In this document: piece by piece, positions 24,127-31,949 of the stretch | Layout of the letters: each line of letters starts with the position of its first letter | How positions within the stretch are numbered: the stretch's first letter is position 1 | Source: a virus | Strand: one strand, 5' to 3' | IMG/VR virus record: IMGVR_UViG_3300050020_000110 | Location: 1-44,815 of that record | Length of the DNA: 44,815 nt | Position numbers and translations under genes: made by a program | The notes under the pieces: model-generated | Seen by the model: the letters and a program-made list of their open reading frames with translations, nothing else | Told to the model about the DNA's origin: nothing | Database searches by the model: none

Positions 24127-24588
24127 CTATTCCAACCAGAGTTTCACGTAGTCGTTAGTCAACTCCGTCACCCCTGTGCCAGTACCAGTATTTACAATCT
24201 TAAAGTTCTGATAGTAGACAAAAGTAGCGTTACTAACTGTAAATATCGTATCTTTTGTAGTGCCTTTCCAATTGACAGTAGACCCTATCTGAGTCCAGTC
24301 CCCTTTTAGCGCGGACTTTTGACCGTAAATAGCGACTGCTACGTTAGTATGATTGCCACTTACCGAGTCCAACTGAATGGTGAAGTCCTGCTTAGAACCC
24401 TGGTTCATTGGAGCTTTAAAAAGAATATATCCCGCAGTAGCATTAGTGATCTTATAGATACTAGCCGCTGCTGTAGGGCTTTGAACCATACCCCAAGTGT
24501 TCGGATAAAGAATAGTAGTCGAAGCTACTTGTGCGCTGACAGCAACCATTGAAATCAGCATTACCAACATTAAAATTATTTTTTTCAT
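24127..24588 (-). CDS. Secreted or virion-surface protein with signal peptide, 153 aa
   Basis: The N-terminus MKKIILMLVMLISMVAVSAQ is a classical signal peptide with predicted cleavage near VSA-Q. The rest is beta-rich (TILYPNTWGMVQS, KQDFTIQLDSVSGN, NATFVYYQNFKIVN). It sits immediately after the capsid gene, where a decoration protein is expected, but virion proteins do not normally carry signal peptides. Either it is exported from the infected cell or the hydrophobic N-terminus is retained. No family recognised. Confidence 0.65.
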   Translation of the reverse strand: MKKIILMLVMLISMVAVSAQVASTTILYPNTWGMVQSPTAAASIYKITNATAGYILFKAPMNQGSKQDFTIQLDSVSGNHTNVAVAIYGQKSALKGDWTQIGSTVNWKGTTKDTIFTVSNATFVYYQNFKIVNTGTGTGVTELTNDYVKLWLE

Positions 24589-24628
24589 TGTCGTATTTTT
24601 TATGTTTTTGAATATTTGTTTTGGTAGA

Positions 24629-24652
24629 GGGCTTAGCTTAAAAACTAAGCCC
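24629..24652 (-). terminator. Strong hairpin after the capsid gene
   Basis: GGGCTTAG and CTAAGCCC form a perfect 8-base stem with an 8-base loop, 22 bases after the capsid stop. There is no clear T run, so it may partly attenuate transcription or protect the abundant capsid message. Confidence 0.5.
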
Positions 24653-24674
24653 TTCTTATTGAATACTTAGTAGC

Positions 24675-25979
24675 TTACACTACTGTTTCTCCGGCTACTA
24701 CTAAAGGAGCAGTGATTGCAGATTTGATAGCAGCAATATCATCATAGATGAAAGCTTGCTCGTCCAAATGTTTTACGAATTGGTGGAAACGGGATTCCCC
24801 CAAGATCACAAATTGGTTTTTGATGAAGTCATCATTGATCCAACCTACCTTTACCAAATAGGGCACGTAGTTAGTGATATTATACTTACTCAAATCCGCA
24901 GAGAAAATCTTCCCAACAGGAACTGATTCATCAGGGAAAATCGTAACCCCCCCGATAGTCACTTGATTAGTGATTGAAGCCATTGGATACAACGGATGTC
25001 CCAAAGCGTCTTTAGCAGAAACTACGTTTAAGAAAAAGTCAATTGGGTTAACCAATACGGTGTTGGCGCGGTACGGCGTTTCATCTTCGTAGTTGTGGGT
25101 GGTCGCAATATCAACGATAGTTGCATTCACAACATCCATGAAGTTAGGGGTAGCAACCCCGTGTGTCATAGTTCCGGGAACGAAAGCACGACCATAAAGA
25201 GTTGCGCCCTTAGGTTCTAAACCTTGGTTCGTACCGTAAAGCAAAGCTTTAGCTTTTTTCAAGTCATGTTTCTTACGCAAGAAATCACGAGCTACACTTT
25301 CCAATCCTGCTACATCATTTACTGCTTCTTCAGTCAGTTTAATCCATGCAGCAATCTTTTTAGGAGAAGCCCAACGAGTTACCCACTCAAAGTCAATTTG
25401 AGGTTTTGCAGTTCCTTCAGCCACGAACAAATAGTCACCATCTTTAGGTACAGCTTCAGTGTACGGGTACGCTGAACCATTACTTGTCGCCAAGGTGGTC
25501 ATAAACTGTTCGATGTTGATCTGACGTAAGTTGATATTTCCAAGAGGAGCCAATTGAGTTCCTACGATCACCGGTGCAGCAGAAGGCAGAGTACCACTTC
25601 CTGTAGTAATATCATCTACAACTTTAGTGACATCAATTTCGATAAGGCCTGAACCGGCTTTCAAAGCTGCCATGATTTCGGGTTGCCTTTTAGCGATCTC
25701 TTTCACGATAGCATCTTCAAGGCTGATAGGCATTCCGTTGCTGATTCCTTTTTGCAATTCTGTGATTAAACGTCCTTGTTCTAAAGCAGCATTCTTGAGA
25801 GTTTTCATCTCGGGTGCGTAGTCAGGAGTTTCTTTTTCTTCCAAAGCTTTAATCTGACTCTTGATGGCCGTTACATCACTTGGAGTGACAGCCTTTTCGA
25901 CAGAATCAACAAGCTCATTGAAGTTTTTTGCGTATTCGAGGTTTTGTCCATCCAACCCCTCTAATGACATTTTCTTCAT
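24675..25979 (-). CDS. Major capsid protein (HK97 fold), 434 aa
   Basis: An N-terminal helical, charged delta domain (about residues 1-110, NFNELVDSVEKAVTPSDV, IKALEEKETPDYAPEMK) is probably cleaved by the upstream protease. The capsid domain follows with TGSGTLPSAAPVIVGTQL, FVAEGTAKPQIDFEWVTRWA (the E-loop/spine region) and a C-terminal LGESRFHQFVKHLDEQAF. This is the recognisable HK97-type major capsid arrangement, immediately after portal and protease. Confidence 0.9.
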   Translation of the reverse strand: MKKMSLEGLDGQNLEYAKNFNELVDSVEKAVTPSDVTAIKSQIKALEEKETPDYAPEMKTLKNAALEQGRLITELQKGISNGMPISLEDAIVKEIAKRQPEIMAALKAGSGLIEIDVTKVVDDITTGSGTLPSAAPVIVGTQLAPLGNINLRQINIEQFMTTLATSNGSAYPYTEAVPKDGDYLFVAEGTAKPQIDFEWVTRWASPKKIAAWIKLTEEAVNDVAGLESVARDFLRKKHDLKKAKALLYGTNQGLEPKGATLYGRAFVPGTMTHGVATPNFMDVVNATIVDIATTHNYEDETPYRANTVLVNPIDFFLNVVSAKDALGHPLYPMASITNQVTIGGVTIFPDESVPVGKIFSADLSKYNITNYVPYLVKVGWINDDFIKNQFVILGESRFHQFVKHLDEQAFIYDDIAAIKSAITAPLVVAGETVV

Positions 25980-25996
25980 TGTCGTTTTGTTTTAAA

Positions 25997-26827
25997 TTAA
26001 TTAATAAGTTTAATTCTTGAAAAGTCAATAGTGTCGGGTTGACGGCTATCGTTGATATGCTTTTGAGTGTCGTCAGACGGCTCAGTAATTTCTTGTATTG
26101 ACATGGTTGGGGTGGCACAATTAGAGCCTAGTACTACGGCAGATCCTTCAATATTCTTAGCTTCGGTGACTGCAAAGAAGCATCCACACTCGTCAGCCAT
26201 ATCTTGATTGACTACCATCGGATAATATTTATCCCAATTGGCTTTTTCCTCAGCCCAATATTTTTCTTCTGAGTTTACACACATGTAAACTGTCACGTAT
26301 CGCATCCCAACAGAGTGTTGTCTAACGTAGCCCTTCGTGTATTGGTCATACATGAAAGCGTTTCTGTCAGGTTCTATAGTTGAATCGTAAACTAAGCATT
26401 CGGTCTTACCCGGATAAGGTTGATTCAAATCAGCCCAACTTATGTTTTGAACGCTCACTACTACATCTTCTGCATCAGCGATAACCTTCTCAAACTCCAT
26501 CTCATGCTCTTGCAGCAAAAGATTGTACTTGCTTTCTTTGACGGATTTGTTCCACAACTTAGGAATATGAACATCCATGTGAGAATCCATCAGTAGACAA
26601 GCGTTGATGACCAGTTTTGCTTGAACCGCTTTTGTAGCATCTACGCCCTCAGCCGCCATTGCAGCTTTAGAAGAATACAACTTACCCCCCGCCCCAGATA
26701 GGCCCATAAAACCTGAAATAGCGTCAGCTTTCTTAAAAGAAGCTTTCTTTTCAGTCATTACGAGCTTTTTGTTATCTCTGAGATAGGCTAAACGCTCCTC
26801 TTTTGTAGCAAACGAGTATAGGTTCAT
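25997..26827 (-). CDS. Prohead maturation protease, 276 aa
   Basis: Central motifs LLMDSHMDVHIPKLWNKSV and LLLQEHEMEFEKV supply the His of the S78-like protease site. YVRQHSVGMRYVTVYMCVN supplies the nucleophilic Ser in the SxGM context. The protein would cleave the capsid delta domain during head maturation. Located between portal and capsid genes as in HK97. The start overlaps the stop of a 27-codon gene by ATGA. Confidence 0.83.
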   Translation of the reverse strand: MNLYSFATKEERLAYLRDNKKLVMTEKKASFKKADAISGFMGLSGAGGKLYSSKAAMAAEGVDATKAVQAKLVINACLLMDSHMDVHIPKLWNKSVKESKYNLLLQEHEMEFEKVIADAEDVVVSVQNISWADLNQPYPGKTECLVYDSTIEPDRNAFMYDQYTKGYVRQHSVGMRYVTVYMCVNSEEKYWAEEKANWDKYYPMVVNQDMADECGCFFAVTEAKNIEGSAVVLGSNCATPTMSIQEITEPSDDTQKHINDSRQPDTIDFSRIKLIN

Positions 26828-26907
26828 TTCTTTATAACTTTTTGTTGTTTTATGGCGGCAGCTTTGTCGTCTTTCAACTGTCTCAAGTCTTTGTTGTTCA
26901 AATCCAT
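26824..26907 (-). CDS. 27-residue miniprotein between portal and protease
   Basis: Reads MDLNNKDLRQLKDDKAAAIK then QQKVIKK. Very short, charged and helical. It fills the gap between portal stop (26914) and protease start, and its TGA overlaps the protease ATG. A role as translational coupler or small head factor is possible; it may also be non-coding. Confidence 0.35.
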   Translation of the reverse strand: MDLNNKDLRQLKDDKAAAIKQQKVIKK

Positions 26908-26913
26908 ATTTTT

Positions 26914-28107
26914 CTATTCTAAGTAAGGTTCGATAAAAGCTCTAGCTTCTGAATTGGTGACTATCTTAGCCTCCAATAGTATTTTTACTGCCGATGATGC
27001 TTGATTCAGAGCGACCGCTGCTTGACTCTGACTTTCTTGGAAAAAATCCATGTGTGCGAAGTCAGGCATGTATTTCCATGGTCTGTCTGGTATTCCTCTT
27101 AGCTTAGCCAACTGCGGAAACCGTATATTGGCTTCGGGTATAACTGATGCTGTGTAAGATTCTTTTCTGCCCTCTGGCATCGTTTTAAATCTTGGCTCTT
27201 TGGTAGCAAATATACTTGGTATCCCATATCTGTCTAGAATTTGAATTGTAGCGTTTAAAGCTAGTCCGGTCAAATCCATATCGACTATCTTAGAAGTCAA
27301 CGGGATGTAGTTTGCTGCATTTTTAGTAACGATGTACTTGAATTGTTGCTGTAATCCTCCGTATTGCTTCAAAGACTCTTGCATTGCTTTTTTATCAGCT
27401 TCCATGAAAGGGGCTGATAGCATATCAATGTCTTTTGCGCCCATCGCGATAATTCCTCTTGCCCCACCATCAGCTATGAGTTGTGTGCTCATTTCACCAA
27501 TAGCTAAAAGAGCTGAGATTGGTTCGGCTAAAGCTATTAAGCGGCTTTCTCCTAAGCCATATCCCAAAAGCCCAAAACAATTATCGTATATTTGGACAAC
27601 CTCGCTTGGTTGTAGAGTTAAAGTCCCTTGACCGATACTTACATGATATTCTGTAACTTTTCGTTGAAAAAATGAATCCGATGCAGAGCTGTATTGTGGC
27701 TGAATAAGGTTATTCGGTATGCAATAGCAGTCAAAGTCATTCGGAAATCCCGCTATCGGAGATTTATAAACGTAGCAAGTACCAAAAATGGAACAATACG
27801 CTTCAACTTGATTATTAAATACCTGAAAAGATTGGTAAGGGTTAAAACTCTCCAGTTTAGCTAAATCCGCTTTCACTGTAGGGTTTATAATCTTTTTACC
27901 TAAGTCATCTTTCGCCCAAATTCGTAAATTACCAAAGGCATTTACCCTTCGTGTCACTGCGGACTGTACTGCCGAACTCCTTCGGAAAGCATCCACTTGA
28001 CCATAAACGGTATGGGTTTGTACGAGAATCCGCTGAGAAGCTGCTAGGCTGTTTGCGATGTCCGTATCTGATTCGGTAATACCGTTTAAGTTTATGAAGA
28101 AGCCCAT
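26914..28107 (-). CDS. Portal protein, 397 aa
   Basis: Opens MGFFINLNGITESDTDIANS, with AVQSAVTRRVNAFGNLRIWA, the conserved entry helix of HK97-type portals. Further conserved segments are EAYCSIFGTCYVYKSPIAGF and LALNATIQILDRYGIPS. The ring forms the DNA channel at the head vertex. It heads the structural transcript from its own promoter at 28125-28158. Confidence 0.85.
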   Translation of the reverse strand: MGFFINLNGITESDTDIANSLAASQRILVQTHTVYGQVDAFRRSSAVQSAVTRRVNAFGNLRIWAKDDLGKKIINPTVKADLAKLESFNPYQSFQVFNNQVEAYCSIFGTCYVYKSPIAGFPNDFDCYCIPNNLIQPQYSSASDSFFQRKVTEYHVSIGQGTLTLQPSEVVQIYDNCFGLLGYGLGESRLIALAEPISALLAIGEMSTQLIADGGARGIIAMGAKDIDMLSAPFMEADKKAMQESLKQYGGLQQQFKYIVTKNAANYIPLTSKIVDMDLTGLALNATIQILDRYGIPSIFATKEPRFKTMPEGRKESYTASVIPEANIRFPQLAKLRGIPDRPWKYMPDFAHMDFFQESQSQAAVALNQASSAVKILLEAKIVTNSEARAFIEPYLE

Positions 28108-28124
28108 ACTTGATAATTATTTTG

Positions 28125-28158
28125 CAAATATATAGTTTTTTTCAATACTTCTGCTCAA
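28125..28158 (-). promoter_or_regulatory. Bacteroidetes-type promoter of portal and head genes
   Basis: TATATTTG on the minus strand (28132-28125) with TTG about 23 bases upstream (28158-28156). It starts 18 bases before the portal ATG. Confidence 0.55.
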
Positions 28159-28162
28159 CATA

Positions 28163-28243
28163 CAGATAAAATCTATACTTTAACAAAGTTTAACTTATAG
28201 ATTTTTTCTATATCTTTTGGGTTTTTGATAGAAAAAATCTATT
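28163..28243. promoter_or_regulatory. Cluster of TATAGA/TCTATA operator-like palindromes
   Basis: TATAGATTTTTTCTATA at 28196-28212 is a palindrome with a T6 centre. Its complement ATAGAAAAAATCTAT recurs in opposite orientation at 28229-28243, giving a 15-base inverted repeat with a 17-base spacer. A half match (GATAAAATCTATA) lies at 28165-28177. The same palindrome occurs in the small-terminase promoter (31618-31634). Confidence 0.55.
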
Positions 28244-28469
28244 TACGAAGGTATTTTAGTGATAAAAGATACTCGGTTTTAGCTTTCAGTACTTTTGCCT
28301 TAGCATCTTCTTTTTTAGCTAAAATATCCAAATCATAGCCTAAAACCCGTATTCTAGTCCATTTTATGCCTAAAAAGCACATATCAACGAACACAAAACG
28401 TGATATTTTCACGGCAAACACTCCGGGCAATACCTCTGAGAAACTGAAAAGTTTATTTATGTTTTTCAT
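28239..28469 (-). CDS. Hypothetical protein, 76 aa
   Basis: Starts MKNINKLFSFSEVLPGVFAV and ends with a basic helix (KKEDAKAKVLKAKTEYLLSL). No recognised family. It lies one base from the large-terminase stop and overlaps an operator palindrome at its 3' end. It may be a small DNA-packaging accessory or a head protein. Confidence 0.55.
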   Translation of the reverse strand: MKNINKLFSFSEVLPGVFAVKISRFVFVDMCFLGIKWTRIRVLGYDLDILAKKEDAKAKVLKAKTEYLLSLKYLRK

Positions 28470-28470
28470 C

Positions 28471-29931
28471 CTATAAATTTATTACCCACCGATAAAAATA
28501 AATCACACCATATCCGAGAGAATCCCAGAAGTGGTTGAATTTATCGACAGGTATGTTAGTTTTATTTCCTTCAATTACTTGGTACACGTAGTTCTGTGCT
28601 TCTCTCTCAGTTTCTTCACAAGCCACTACAAATAGTTTGAAACGTTTCATTATCGAAATCCTAACCGTAATGCTCGGCTTCTTTACTTTCACAAATTGCC
28701 AGACTAAACCCCGCTGCATAACAATTGAGTTCAAATCCCTGACAAACTCTAGATCCCGGTACTTATCAGCACTGTCGCAAGCCACAACTATTGGAGCATA
28801 CTCTACTCCTTTAAATTCATTACCCTTGCTATCCCAACGCCAACCAGCTTCAACCTTACGTCTGACCTCCTCTGCTTGGATATGCGGGAAGATAAGTTCA
28901 AAAAGGGTATCTACATCAGGCGTGTTGGAGTAAGTCTTTTTCTCGGCATACAGCTCTTTGTTTCCAACATTGACACCATGGCGTACCAAAACGCTTGGGT
29001 CGGATGTGTAACCGAAGTCCAACGAAAGGTTAACGTGGTCTAATCCTGTTTCGGGAAACTCTTTAATCCAAATCGGGTCAAAAATAGCACCCTCTTTAGG
29101 AGCGGGAGTTCCTTCACCGTAGACAAGCCAATACCACTTATCAATCGTTTTAGCTTCTTTGTTCGGTATGTTTTCCCTGCGATATAAATGATAATCTGCC
29201 GGAGAGCAATTGTCGGGTCTTTCAGGTTTCTTCCAAATCCGCTTTTTAAACCCGAACTCGTCAGTTATAATTTTACTATCATCAAAATCCCAAGGGCATT
29301 TCTCCTCAATACTCGAAACGACATTATCTGTCAAGTGGGCATTATCCAAATAGCAAGTCCGGGTAAAAAGCACGTTGTATTCTTTCTCCATGTCGAAAAT
29401 CCAGTGGCTTGTATAGCTAGGGTTCCAATCGGAGATAAATAATTTCTCACAACGCATTATCCAACCTTGAACAGCTTGTCGGGTATTGACAGAGATTATT
29501 TCATTCACAAAACAAATGTCGGTACGTGGGGCTTCATTGTTTCCACCTGTAGACTTTTGTTCTGCCAATCCCATAAACTCAATCGTATTCCCGTAAATCT
29601 TTATCCGGGGATTGGGGTATTCGGTTATGGTGCAACGATCCATAACTCCCATTTTGGTAAAGCACTCAATAAAATCTTTGTAGGTAAACTTGCGACAATC
29701 CACCAAAGTTTCACGAAGGACGGCAATGTACAATCCCTTGTTCACATTCTTATTACAGAAAGTGTAAATCAATTGGATGGTAGCATAAGTCTTACCTGAA
29801 CGTGAACTTCCCTGATTAGCTATCTTGACCAAAGCCTTTCTGCCCGTAGCGGGATTAACTGCCCCTTTGTTATTGGAGTAGAAAGAGGCCATCTGCATAA
29901 ACAGATTATTTGGTTTAAAGTCAAATGCCAT
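28471..29931 (-). CDS. Terminase large subunit, 486 aa
   Basis: Walker A GSSRSGKT at about residues 41-48, a Walker B-like TDICFVNEI, and a nuclease domain with LSLDFGYTSDPS, VACDSADKY and HFWDSLGYGV give the ATPase-nuclease pair expected of a packaging motor. The preceding genes (DUF6527, RepL-like) separate it from the small terminase by about 1.2 kb. It pumps DNA into proheads and cuts concatemers. Confidence 0.92.
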   Translation of the reverse strand: MAFDFKPNNLFMQMASFYSNNKGAVNPATGRKALVKIANQGSSRSGKTYATIQLIYTFCNKNVNKGLYIAVLRETLVDCRKFTYKDFIECFTKMGVMDRCTITEYPNPRIKIYGNTIEFMGLAEQKSTGGNNEAPRTDICFVNEIISVNTRQAVQGWIMRCEKLFISDWNPSYTSHWIFDMEKEYNVLFTRTCYLDNAHLTDNVVSSIEEKCPWDFDDSKIITDEFGFKKRIWKKPERPDNCSPADYHLYRRENIPNKEAKTIDKWYWLVYGEGTPAPKEGAIFDPIWIKEFPETGLDHVNLSLDFGYTSDPSVLVRHGVNVGNKELYAEKKTYSNTPDVDTLFELIFPHIQAEEVRRKVEAGWRWDSKGNEFKGVEYAPIVVACDSADKYRDLEFVRDLNSIVMQRGLVWQFVKVKKPSITVRISIMKRFKLFVVACEETEREAQNYVYQVIEGNKTNIPVDKFNHFWDSLGYGVIYFYRWVINL

Positions 29932-29932
29932 G

Positions 29933-30217
29933 TTACACGAAGTTAGCTATGTTTTTGGTTATGATGTAATGCGACCTATTAGGGCAATTCATATTTAGGA
30001 CTGACGGAGTAAAAGATATTTTTCCGTCAGTTTCTTTTATAAGTTTCCACCCGTCACTATCCAGCGGCATTGCTGCCATTTCACCACAACCACATAAGCA
30101 TAGGTGCATAGATAGCTCAAAATCCTCTGAAATATAAATAATTCCCTGCTTCAACTCCTTCGGCATATATCCGCAGAACTCAACTTGCTCAATCTCCACT
30201 TTTCGGATAGTTCTCAT
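29933..30217 (-). CDS. DUF6527 family protein, 94 aa
   Basis: Carries HLCLCGCGEMAAMPL, then DGKISFTPSVLNMNCPNRSH. The CGCG pair and the CPNRSHY end are diagnostic of DUF6527. Known members occur next to ThiF/E2-like genes in bacterial ubiquitin-like conjugation and defence loci and also in phages. Here no such partner is encoded. The Cys and His suggest zinc binding. The gene overlaps the RepL-like gene by four bases (ATGA) and the large terminase follows directly. Confidence 0.75.
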   Translation of the reverse strand: MRTIRKVEIEQVEFCGYMPKELKQGIIYISEDFELSMHLCLCGCGEMAAMPLDSDGWKLIKETDGKISFTPSVLNMNCPNRSHYIITKNIANFV

Positions 30218-30651
30218 AAGTTCTTAATTTTATCTTTTAAATATTCGTATTTCCTAATTCGTTCTCTCACATCATGTGTGGAACACCTGAACATATGAGC
30301 AGGATTTACCACAAAATCATTATTCCCTAATTTCAGTAAACAGTCCTTACTCAACAATCCACGGATAATAGCTGAAAGCATATCGGTCTTAATATCCAAT
30401 TTCTTACAAAGTAATTCTTTCTGCCAAACAGCTAAGCTCAAACGCCCTTCACTAGATTCAGACCATTGGTGCAAAAGCAACACGACTTTAAACTCGTTAG
30501 CAGTTAAAGCAAAAACCCAATCCAGACTTTCCGTAGTTCTAAGCATAATGAAAGATTCAGTGAATTTGTTAGAATAGACTGCTTGACGACTCAGAACTTC
30601 TCCTGATATTTCGTCTACAACGGTTACTTCTTTTATCTGCTTTTTGGACAT
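30214..30651 (-). CDS. RepL-like winged-helix protein, 145 aa
   Basis: The centre FALTANEFKVVLLLHQWSESS looks like a helix-turn-helix, followed by KKLDIKTDMLSAIIRGLLSKD as a second helix pair. The end NDFVVNPAHMFRCSTHDVRER fits the closing part of RepL-type plasmid replication initiators (VNPxxxFRG). It could bind DNA as an initiator or as a regulator near the repeat-bearing intergenic region just upstream (31039-31130). Confidence 0.6.
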   Translation of the reverse strand: MSKKQIKEVTVVDEISGEVLSRQAVYSNKFTESFIMLRTTESLDWVFALTANEFKVVLLLHQWSESSEGRLSLAVWQKELLCKKLDIKTDMLSAIIRGLLSKDCLLKLGNNDFVVNPAHMFRCSTHDVRERIRKYEYLKDKIKNL

Positions 30652-30741
30652 TTCTCATATTTTAGTAGTAGAAAAGTGGGATTAAATTAAAACCGCTACG
30701 AAATTTTAAACCAATGTGTTAATGTTAAACTCTCTAAAAAT

Positions 30742-30764
30742 GAGCGAGTTACAAAACTTCGCTC
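30742..30764 (-). terminator. Terminator-like hairpin
   Basis: GAGCGA and TCGCTC pair with an 11-base loop, followed on the minus strand by ATTTTTAG. It lies between the small-terminase region and the RepL-like gene, so it could separate or attenuate the transcript. Confidence 0.5.
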
Positions 30765-30806
30765 TTTATAATATTAATCACGTATCGTACTTTTCAGGTA
30801 TGAAAC

Positions 30807-30893
30807 TTATCGTGCCTGTGATGCTAAAAAGTGTGTCACGAAAATAGGTTGTCCTAAAATGTCAACTCCGATTTGATAAGTAGCTTTATCCAT
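30807..30893 (-). CDS. Possible 28-residue miniprotein
   Basis: An ATG at 30893 opens MDKATYQIGVDILGQPIFVT and ends LASQAR. The composition looks protein-like, but there is no further support. May be non-coding. Confidence 0.25.
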   Translation of the reverse strand: MDKATYQIGVDILGQPIFVTHFLASQAR

Positions 30894-31038
30894 AATTGTT
30901 AAAAAGTGATTTAGTGAAATTGGGTTTAATTACTATTTTGGAGGGAGGGGCGATGCCGGTTCTATCTGCGCCAAATGCCGTACCCCTATGGACATAATGT
31001 CCTGCTTTTTCTATTATACATAATGCAAATTATAGGCT

Positions 31039-31130
31039 TTAATGTTTGTTAGTACTTTAGTTTGTTGATACTCAACACTTTAGTAGGATTATACATTTTA
31101 GTACACATTTGGAGTACTAACAAACATTAA
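31039..31130. repeat. 18-base inverted repeat flanking CACTTTAGTA-like direct repeats
   Basis: TTAATGTTTGTTAGTACT (31039-31056) is the exact complement of AGTACTAACAAACATTAA (31113-31130). Between and across the arms lie related short repeats: GTACTTTAGTT, ACACTTTAGTA, ACATTTTAGTA and ACATTTGGAGTA, about 12-23 bases apart. It sits just downstream of the small-terminase stop, so it may be a replication origin with iterons or the site recognised by terminase. Confidence 0.7.
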
Positions 31131-31143
31131 TTTATAGTTAAAC

Positions 31144-31578
31144 TTAAGTTAAGTCTAAATCTTTGCCCTGGATTGTGATGTTTATTACTTCTTTTGATCC
31201 TGTTAGTTCTATTTCACTTGCATCCTTCAAACTATTGAGCCTAGAGACTATGTTGCTGTTGTAGTGCCCCGCTATCGCGCCGGCTATCTGTGAGTCCTGT
31301 ATGTATTCTCTTACATGTACGGAAGTTTCCAATAATTCTTTATCAGTTTGTACCTCTATATTACAGTATGTGTTAAATGTTTGCACACTTATATTCGCAA
31401 ATAAACAAAAGCCTGCTATTGTAAGAGGCTTATATATAGGCACATCCACTATAGATCCGGCTGCCTCCCCTGACTTAATTAGTTCAGGTTTATAAAACGA
31501 TTGATCTTTAATTTGTGCGATCCATTCATTAAATGTAAATTCAAGATCTTTTGCTGTATAATTTTTGGGCCGTGCCAT
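31144..31578 (-). CDS. Terminase small subunit, 144 aa
   Basis: The N-terminus MARPKNYTAKDLEFTFNEWI carries a basic DNA-binding start. The middle FLFANISVQTFNTY-like helix-turn-helix and the C-terminal DASEIELTGSKEVINITIQG match small terminases of Bacteroidetes phages. It recognises the packaging start and recruits the large subunit. It is the first gene of the late transcript, with promoter and operator at 31612-31643. Confidence 0.75.
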   Translation of the reverse strand: MARPKNYTAKDLEFTFNEWIAQIKDQSFYKPELIKSGEAAGSIVDVPIYKPLTIAGFCLFANISVQTFNTYCNIEVQTDKELLETSVHVREYIQDSQIAGAIAGHYNSNIVSRLNSLKDASEIELTGSKEVINITIQGKDLDLT

Positions 31579-31611
31579 TATGTATGAATTAGTTAATGTT
31601 TATAAGAGTTG

Positions 31612-31643
31612 CAAATATATAGATTATTTCTATACTGTGCAAA
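31612..31643 (-). promoter_or_regulatory. Small-terminase promoter with operator palindrome in the spacer
   Basis: On the minus strand TTTG (31643-31640), a 20-base spacer and TATATTTG (31619-31612) match the Bacteroidetes -33/-7 pattern. The spacer contains TATAGAAATAATCTATA (complement at 31618-31634), so a bound regulator would block RNA polymerase. Confidence 0.65.
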
Positions 31644-31697
31644 TAGACTGTTAAAAGATTGATTAATGTTGTTCTTTTAACACAATTACTGCATGAG

Positions 31698-31721
31698 TAT
31701 AGAAAAATATACCTATTTTTG
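31698..31721 (+). promoter_or_regulatory. Rightward promoter of the small-gene island with half operator
   Basis: TATTTTTG at 31714-31721 fits TAnnTTTG, 23 bases before ATG 31744. TATAGAAAAATATA at 31698-31711 resembles the operator. No clear -33 element. Confidence 0.4.
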
Positions 31722-31743
31722 AATATCAATTTAAAACAGCATT

Positions 31744-31938
31744 ATGAAAACAACATTTACCAGGACTTTGACTTTTAAACAGAAGTTGCTCCAAAGATTT
31801 TGCGAATTACTTTGGATTTACAAAGCTTATAGATCTTTTATCCCTTTTGTACTTGTGCTTTTGGCTTTGATCTTTGCAGCCGTGTGTTTTTGGCTGAACT
31901 TTGACTCGATTAAATTTAATGAAATAGGAACTTTTTAA
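31744..31938 (+). CDS. Small membrane protein, 64 aa
   Basis: Starts MKTTFTRTLTFKQKLLQRFC. A basic head is followed by a membrane segment near residues 33-52 (FVLVLLALIFAAVCFWLN). No family recognised. First gene of the rightward operon, so possibly an early-expressed membrane factor such as an exclusion or host-modifying protein, but this is only position-based. Confidence 0.55.
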   Translation: MKTTFTRTLTFKQKLLQRFCELLWIYKAYRSFIPFVLVLLALIFAAVCFWLNFDSIKFNEIGTF

Positions 31939-31949
31939 AAATAACTGAA

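Larger units (their letters stand above)
30652..31143. other. 490-base intergenic region with hairpins, repeats and one possible mini-gene
   Basis: No long gene. It holds a terminator-like hairpin (30742-30764), a possible 28-codon frame, a GC-rich block around 30946-31000 in which GAGGGG and CCCCTA could pair around ATGCCGGT, and an 18-base inverted repeat (31039-31130). Candidate packaging (cos/pac) or origin sequence. Confidence 0.5.

Noticed and set aside
25915-26118. Frame of 67 codons overlapping the protease 3' end
   Set aside because: It lies in an alternative frame of the protease gene and the capsid start, with no motif.
30946-31000. Riboswitch in the GC-rich block with GAGGGG and CCCCTA
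   Set aside because: The pairing is loose and the block does not match a known riboswitch core; kept only as part of the intergenic description.
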